Positions 58,440 through 64,000 of a stretch of 64,000 nucleotides of DNA are shown piece after piece. The translations under genes and the position numbers were made by a program. Under the pieces are notes generated by a model that was given only the letters and a program-made list of their open reading frames with translations, searched no databases and had not been told where the DNA came from. Positions within the stretch are counted from its first letter, which is position 1; each line of letters starts with the position of its first letter. Origin of the DNA: Metellina segmentata (lineage: Eukaryota > Arthropoda > Arachnida > Araneae > Tetragnathidae); the NCBI GenBank assembly GCA_947359465.1, contig OX375877.1:71622698-71686697 (forward strand), in the 5' to 3' direction.

Positions 58440-59116
58440 ACAGAGCTTTCAGACGAAGTGCTGTGGCTTCTGCGGGATGAGTTACGATTGCGGGAGAAAC
58501 TACGTGATCGAAGAAGAGTGTTTACTTCTTTACGTAGTTCATGTATTTCTTCCATGAGTTGTTGCAAAGTGTTCGGACCTGCTTCGGCAGTGGAAGATGA
58601 AATTGAAATTCCACTTACCTCGGCAGGTGTTACTTCTAATATGCGATCAGCAACTTCAGCGGCCTTCTGCGATGTAGTTGGCATCATGGAGGCTAGAATT
58701 GTTTGGACATTGACGGGAAGTTGTGAGAGGAATAATTCCAGCATAAGCGAATCTGCAATCTGGTGCGATTCAGCACGTCTTTGCATAACACGGAGGAGTT
58801 CGGAAGGTTTACGATCACCGAGCTGTTCTCCAGTTAGAAGTTTCCGTATTTGTTGCGTTCTGGTTTCGCCACAACGAGAAGTAATATGATCCTTTAAGTG
58901 CTGAAAAGGGTTGGTTGGATCCGGGTTTAAGATGACATCTCGCACTGTAGAAGCTGCGCCGGGTGGTAGATGAGCAACAATGTAGTTGTATTTTGTTTTC
59001 GGATCCGTGATGGGCTTGGGCGTGGCGAGGGCAAAGGTAGCTTCGCACATACCGAACCAAAGGGTTGGATCCGCGTCGTTGTAAATCGGAATCTTGACGG
59101 CGGCAATATTCTCCAT
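58352..59116 (-). CDS. gag: Gag
   Basis: About 254 residues from the Met at 59116 (MENIAAVKIP); the frame is open to a Met at 59188, but homologous Gags normally begin close to the VKIPIYNDADPTLWF block. The capsid-like region includes KTKYNYIVAHLPP and GDRKPSELLRVMQRR, typical of this clade. The C-terminus has a CHCC knuckle: CWYHGKYKSKANKCVQPC, with spacing C-x2-H-x9-C-x3-C. Between them, RSRSFSRNRNSSRRSHS is a basic, Ser-rich linker likely to bind RNA. The frame is intact. It would form the particle that packages element RNA. Confidence 0.92.
   Translation of the reverse strand: MENIAAVKIPIYNDADPTLWFGMCEATFALATPKPITDPKTKYNYIVAHLPPGAASTVRDVILNPDPTNPFQHLKDHITSRCGETRTQQIRKLLTGEQLGDRKPSELLRVMQRRAESHQIADSLMLELFLSQLPVNVQTILASMMPTTSQKAAEVADRILEVTPAEVSGISISSSTAEAGPNTLQQLMEEIHELRKEVNTLLRSRSFSRNRNSSRRSHSTSSESSVCWYHGKYKSKANKCVQPCSFTGNESRQE
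58370..58376 (-). promoter_or_regulatory. -1 ribosomal frameshift site G GGA AAC
   Basis: On the minus strand, in the gag frame, the codons preceding the gag stop are ACG GGA AAC. They contain the heptamer GGGAAAC in X XXY YYZ phase, six codons before the stop. Pol is open in exactly the -1 frame. Seven or so bases downstream, AGGCAA (58358-58363) can pair with TTGCCT (58332-58337), and GAGTAG can pair with CTACTC. These two stems overlap, so only one forms at a time. GGGAAAC is a proven slippery site in several retroviruses; use here is inferred. Confidence 0.8.
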
Positions 59117-59205
59117 GGTGGGAAATCCAGAAATCAGTGGTGAAGTGGGAAAGTCAGCAGTAAAAACAAACCGATTGGAACAAAGCAATATTCAAGAATA
59201 ATTTA

Positions 59206-59227
59206 AATGTTCAGCTCCGGGTCACCA
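59206..59227 (-). other. Primer-binding site
   Basis: Directly next to the 5' LTR the minus strand reads TGGTGACCCGGAGC. The first nine bases pair with an acceptor end GGGTCACCA, as in arthropod tRNA-Trp, the primer reported for the CsRn1 clade. Beyond nine bases the match is poor. Confidence 0.7.
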
Positions 59228-59432
59228 TGTTGAGATCGGTATATGGTTGCAGAAAGAATGCACTTCAGGAACAGGAACAACAAGAACTTTAATAAACAAT
59301 AATAGGTTAGTTACATGGTTCGTCTCGCCTTCAGTACGAGTGCGTCTGCTGGTGTTAGTATTCAAAGACCGACTTTATATACAACTCTGCGCTACGGAAG
59401 AGTGAAGCGCCATCTACTGGGTGAATACTACA
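59228..59432 (-). repeat. 5' LTR (element orientation)
   Basis: 205 bp, one mismatch to 54838-55042. It contains the same TATATAAAG promoter-like box. It is followed on the plus strand by the actg target duplication (59433-59436). Confidence 0.95.
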
Positions 59433-59436
59433 ACTG

Positions 59437-60254
59437 TATCGTTCATTAGTACTTTTAAACGGAAAAATTGGATGGACATAAAGTGTTTTGGTGGGGTATT
59501 TCAAACTCGATTTTACAACCCTTTTTATGCAATCAAAATAAAAAAGTAACTTTTCTAAATGAATTCTTGCTTACAATCCAAATTTAATGTCTGAAGGGTA
59601 GGTATTCTTTACGTATCTATAATTATAATTTACTCACAAGTTCATTCACTCCGAATATCCTGTTGTGTGACAGTGGACAATGAGAACAATCACATCAGTT
59701 TCAAACATTGCTATCTTTGACAAACATTGTTCACCTCTTGAAAATTTGTGTTATTCAAGAGCACGATTAAGATAGCTCAATTAACATTTACTTTTCAATT
59801 ATTGATCCGTTACTATCCCCAACTGTAGAGAAACAAATATGCAAATTTACTTCATTATTCCCGAGTTGCTAACTCTAATTTCACGGCGTCTTTTTATGCA
59901 TAAAATCCAGTGGGCACAGTATAAGAATCATATAAAATAGAAACTATAGGCTTAATTGCACATTCTTGCCAAATGTCCCTTGTGAAAGCTCTCCGACGCA
60001 GGAAAATAAAATATTCCTCAATGTCTCTTCTTCCTGGATTGAGCAAACAAGGCATTTGTCCGAGTCCACAAGATGGAACCTGTGTAAATAAGCTTAGGTA
60101 ACTATATGATCAATGCTGGTCTTGACTGAAAATGTGTCTACAAGCCTAGGGACCTTAGACAATATACACGGTTATTAGGATCGTGTAAGAAAGAAAAGAG
60201 TCGGGGACTCGCTTCAGTACTTTTCCAGGTGTCACATCGACTGCGTATATAATT
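59437..60254. other. No gene seen
   Basis: About 800 bp of AT-rich sequence between the LTR element and the 148-bp array. Confidence 0.5.
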
Positions 60255-61275
60255 GGTTTTGATTTTGGTTTGTCTCTTTGGATGTTATGTCCAAAGTAAT
60301 GAAACTGGACTTGATTTTGAAGACAATTTGTCCAATTCTGCCTAATTGTTACCATGTAACTCTATAGTATCAACTGCAGGGAAGGCGTTCGAACTAAATT
60401 TTATCTTGATCTTGCTTTGGATCCCTGAATGTGACGTTCAAAGTAACGGAACTAGACTCGATTTCGAAGACAATTTGTCCAATTCGTTTGTGTTTCATTG
60501 CCATGGTACAATTGTTGAGAAAAAAATTATAACTAAATTTTGTCTTGATCTTGCTTTGGCGCCCTGAGGTTCACTTCGAAAGTGACCCTCAATGTGAAAC
60601 GCAAAGTGACCCTTTGTTCAATTTGTCTGTCGTTTCATCGCCATGGTACAACTGTTGAGAAAATAAATTATAACTGAATTTAATTTTGTCTTGATCTTGC
60701 TTTGGCGCTATGAGGGTCACTTCGAAAGCAAGGAAACTGTACCCTATTTTGGAGACAATTTTTCCACTTCGACTGCCCTTTCGTTGCCATGAAACACCTC
60801 CATTCAATTCCAACTGTAAAGAAAGCGTTATATCTAAATTTTGTCTTAATCTTGCTTTGAATCCCTGAATGTGACGTCCAAAACAAGAAAACTAGACCCG
60901 TTTTTGAAGACCGTTTGTCCAATTTGTGTGTTGTTTCATTGCCATAGTACAGTTGTTGAGAAAATATTCGAACTAAATTTTGTCTTGATCTTTCTTTGAC
61001 TCCCTGAGGGTGACTTCCAAAAGCAAGGAAACTGTACCCTATTTTGGAGACAATCAGTCCAATTCGTCTACCCATTCTTTGCCATGAAACACCTCAATTT
61101 AATTCCAGCTGTAAAGAAAGCGTTAGATCTAAATTTTGTCTTGATCTTACTTTGGCTTCCTTCCAAAGCAATGCAACTGAAACCGATTTTGGAGACAAAT
61201 CTGTCCAATTTGTCTGCCGTTTTGTTACCACGATGTAGAGAAAGCGGTAGATCTAAACTTCACGGCTGAAGCGTG
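60255..61275. repeat. 148-bp tandem array, about 6-7 diverged units
   Basis: Units share aaattttgtcttgatcttgc, ctttggcgccctgagggtg, cgattttgaagacaatttgt and ccatggtacaactgttgaga. The gtcttgatcttgc phrase recurs near 60400, 60542, 60690, 60842, 60984 and 61139, a spacing of roughly 140-155 bp. Minus-strand frames through it (with SKIGYSFLAF) are repeat artefacts. Confidence 0.88.
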
Positions 61276-61960
61276 CATTCTTCTCAAGAGTTTCCTAATC
61301 ACGAGACAGACTATAAATCTTCAAAATAACATTGGAATCCATTTCAATTATATGAACTCACAGTTCCGCGCCTGTTCTCCAAACAGTAATAACTCAACTA
61401 TGTTCCCGACACCTCTCCCATCAATCATAAAAAATAAAGTTGTAATCTGAGTAAAATCGTAAAATGTGTACGGCCATTAGTACAAGGATTCAAATCTCGA
61501 AGACATGCAAGTCCCAGTGCGAAAACATATATTTTTCCCCCTTTAAAAATTTTAAAGTAATTCCTATAAAAGAAATATTTCCTGTCTGAAAAGGCTTATG
61601 CATAATTTATATTTTCTCGAAAGGCGACTCTTTTTTTCCTCCGACTCGCTATCCAACTCTATCTAAAGCGTGGCTTTATTTCTTTGTTTGGGAACATAAT
61701 AGCCTTTTTTCACCGAGCCCTGTGGTTTGAGATAAACAGAAAACAAATCTTCCCTGGCAACACGCGCGCGTCCAAATTATTCTCAATTACCATCAATTGA
61801 AGCAAAAGATGGAACACAGAGTACAAGTCAGTGAGAGAAATACAATCCACAAAGTGGGAAAATAAATCTGAATCACAAAGAGGGATAGAATCTTAACAAC
61901 AATGGGGAACTCGCTCAAAGAAGAAAAACTTGCTCTTTAGAATTTTTAAAATTGCAAAAA
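61276..61960. other. No gene seen
   Basis: About 690 bp without recognised content, leading into the terminal satellite. Confidence 0.5.
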
Positions 61961-61965
61961 CATCT

Positions 61966-64000
61966 CGTCCTGGGATGTCTTATCGTTGAACTGCTGTTAT
62001 TAAATCGTATCAAAACTTTGTTATTATTATATCTTTCTTTGGGTTGTATTTTTATATTATTCAGTCGGCTGAATTTTCATACCTTTTGATACTTTTTGGT
62101 TTTTAGTTCCTTTTATTTTTCATGATTACGTTTTGTCTCTGCCAAACATTGATTTGATCAATTTCAATTATTACTAAATTGTAGTACCTTGTTCAACGAT
62201 GTAAACGTAATCTGTCGCACATGCAGTAATCTATCGTACATGCAGCGTCCTGGGATGTTTTATCGTTGAACTGCTGTTATTAAATCGTATCAAACCTTTG
62301 TTATTATTATCTCTTTCTCTTTGGGTTGTATTTTTATATTGTTCAGTCGCTGAATTTTCATACCTTTTGATACTTTTTGGTTTTTAGTTCCTTTTATTTT
62401 TCATGACTACGTTTTGTCTCTGCCAAACATTGATTTAATCAATTTCAATTATTACTAAATTGTAGTACCTTGTTCAACGATGTAAACGTAATCTATCGTA
62501 CATGCAGTGTCGTACATGCAGCGTCCTGGGATGTTTTGTCGTTGAACTGCTGTTATTAAATCGTATCAAAACTTTATTATCATTATCTCTTTCTTTGGGT
62601 TGTATTTTTATATTGTTCAGTCGCTGAATTTTAATACCTTTTGATACTTTTTGGTTTTTAGTTCCTTTTATTTTTCATGATTACGTTTTGTCTCTGCCAA
62701 ACATTGATTTAATCAATTTCAATTATTACTAAATTGTAGTACCTTGTTCAACGATGTAAACGTAATCTATCGTACATGCAGCGTCCTGGGATGTTTTATC
62801 GTTGAACTGCTGTTATTAAATCGTATCAAAACTTTGTTATTATTATCTCTTTCTCTTTGGGTTGTATTTTTATATTGTTCAGTCGCTGAATTTTAATACC
62901 TTTTGATACTTTTTGGTTTTTAGTTCCTTTTATTTTTCATGATTACGTTTTGTCTCTGCCAAACATTGATTTGATCAATTTCAATTATTGCTAAATTGTA
63001 GTACCTTGTTCAACGATGTAAACGTAATCTGTCGTACATGCAGTAATCTATCGTACATGCAGCGTCCTGGGATGTTTTATCGTTGAACTGCTGTTATTAA
63101 ATCGTATCAAATCTTTGTTATTATTATCTCTTTCTCTTTGGGTTGTATTTTTATATTGTTCAGTCGCTGAATTTTCATACCTTTTGATACTTTTTGGTTT
63201 TTAGTTCCTTTTATTTTTCATGATTACGTTTTGTCTCTGCCAAACATTGATTTAATCAATTTCAATTATTACTAAATTGTAGTACCTTGTTCAACGATGT
63301 AAACGTAATCTATCGTACATGCAGCGTCCTGGGATGTTTTATCGTTGAACTGCTGTTATTAAATAGTATCAAAACTTTGTTATTATTATCTCTTTCTTTG
63401 GGTTGTATTTTTATATTGTTCAGTCGCTGAATTTTAATACCTTTTGATACTTTTTGGTTTATAGTTCCTTTTATTTTTCATGATTACGTTTTGTCTCTGC
63501 CAAACATTGATTTGATCAATTTCAATTATTGCTAAATTGTAGTACCTTGTTCAACGATGTAAACGTAATCTGTCGTACATGCAGTAATCTATCGTACATG
63601 CAGCGTCCTGGGATGTTTTATCGTTGAACTGCTGTTATTAAATCGTATCAAATCTTTGTTATTATTATCTCTTTCTCTTTGGGTTGTATTTTTATATTGT
63701 TCAGTCGCTGAATTTTCATACCTTTTGATACTTTTTGGTTTTTAGTTCCTTTTATTTTTCATGATTACGTTTTGTCTCTGCCAAACATTGATTTAATCAA
63801 TTTCAATTATTACTAAATTGTAGTACCTTGTTCAACGATGTAAACGTAATCTATCGTACATGCAGCTTCCTGGGATGTTTTATCGTTGAACTGCTGTTAT
63901 TAAATCGTATCAAAACTTTGTTATTATTATCTCTTTCTCTTTGGGTTGTATTTTTATATTATTCAGTCGCTGTATTTTCATACCTTTTGATACTTTTTGG
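61966..64000. repeat. Satellite array with alternating 260/280-bp monomers, continues past the window
   Basis: The phrase gcgtcctgggatgtttt marks unit starts at about 61966, 62245, 62521, 62781, 63062, 63324, 63603 and 63865. Spacings are 279, 276, 260, 281, 262, 279 and 262. The long form has an extra gtaatctatcgtacatgca-type segment before the start. Monomers are nearly identical. The window ends inside a monomer. Confidence 0.95.

Larger units (their letters stand above)
54838..59432 (-). mobile_element. Complete Ty3/Gypsy LTR retrotransposon, CsRn1-like, 4595 bp
   Basis: Two 205-bp LTRs with TG..CA ends bound the element, and a 4-bp target duplication (actg) lies at 54834-54837 and 59433-59436. 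On the minus strand the order is LTR, primer-binding site, gag, protease, reverse transcriptase, RNase H, integrase, polypurine-like tract, LTR. That order (RT-RH-IN) defines Ty3/Gypsy. The CHCC Gag knuckle and a primer site matching the tRNA-Trp acceptor end point to the CsRn1 clade. There is no envelope gene. Two frameshifts in pol suggest the copy is not autonomous. Confidence 0.95.

Noticed and set aside
58401..58889. 162-codon plus-strand gene
   Set aside because: It is the antisense of the intact gag and pol overlap.
55217..59188. Endogenous retrovirus with envelope
   Set aside because: After integrase there are only about 175 bp before the LTR; no envelope frame exists.

Overview
This is a gene-poor, AT-rich piece of a eukaryotic nuclear genome. 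It is built almost entirely of mobile elements, their relics and tandem arrays. I see no complete host protein-coding gene, no intact tRNA or rRNA gene, no bacterial operon and no CRISPR array. The mix of element families points to an arthropod: a CsRn1-like Ty3/Gypsy element with a CHCC Gag knuckle, several Tc1/mariner-type transposons, a DUF4817-type transposase, a BEL/Pao gag relic, PIF/Harbinger-like MITEs and tRNA-derived SINEs. A spider or other arachnid would fit, but the sequence alone does not prove it.

Layout. 1-8.2 kb is a SINE-dense zone. It holds copies of one SINE body in both orientations behind different 5' heads, a five-unit tandem SINE array (4847-6654) and a 571-bp Tc1 derivative (1718-2288). 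8.2-16 kb is mostly featureless, with a 41-bp minisatellite (10.09-11.03 kb), an AT-only stretch (13.03-13.64 kb) and GC-richer unique islands (15.04-16.03 kb). 16.1-16.85 kb holds a fold-back element, an unclassified hairpin-bearing element (H1) and a long palindrome. 18.5-25.5 kb has microsatellites, a SINE nested in a minisatellite, a LINE endonuclease scrap, a 63-bp array and a duplicated old SINE head. 26.2-29.8 kb has a second hairpin-bearing element (H2), a hAT end and an internally deleted DDE transposon. 31.4-34.3 kb has a pogo-like relic and a 175-bp satellite. 35-40.6 kb is unique and AT-rich with GC-richer islands at 38.2-39.3 kb. 40.6-47.4 kb is a run of Tc1-like elements, SINEs and a Pao relic. 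51.7-54.0 kb has two MITEs, a SINE and another 571-bp Tc1 derivative. 54838-59432 is a complete LTR retrotransposon on the minus strand. The window ends in a 148-bp array (60.3-61.3 kb) and a 260/280-bp satellite that runs off the edge.

The best-preserved unit is the LTR retrotransposon. Its 205-bp LTRs differ at one site and it has a 4-bp target duplication, a primer-binding site, Gag, a canonical -1 slippery heptamer into Pol, protease, reverse transcriptase, RNase H and integrase. Two frameshifts in pol make this copy unlikely to be autonomous. The other element genes are clearly decayed. The genes here do not work together as a pathway; the history is one of nested insertion and local tandem amplification.
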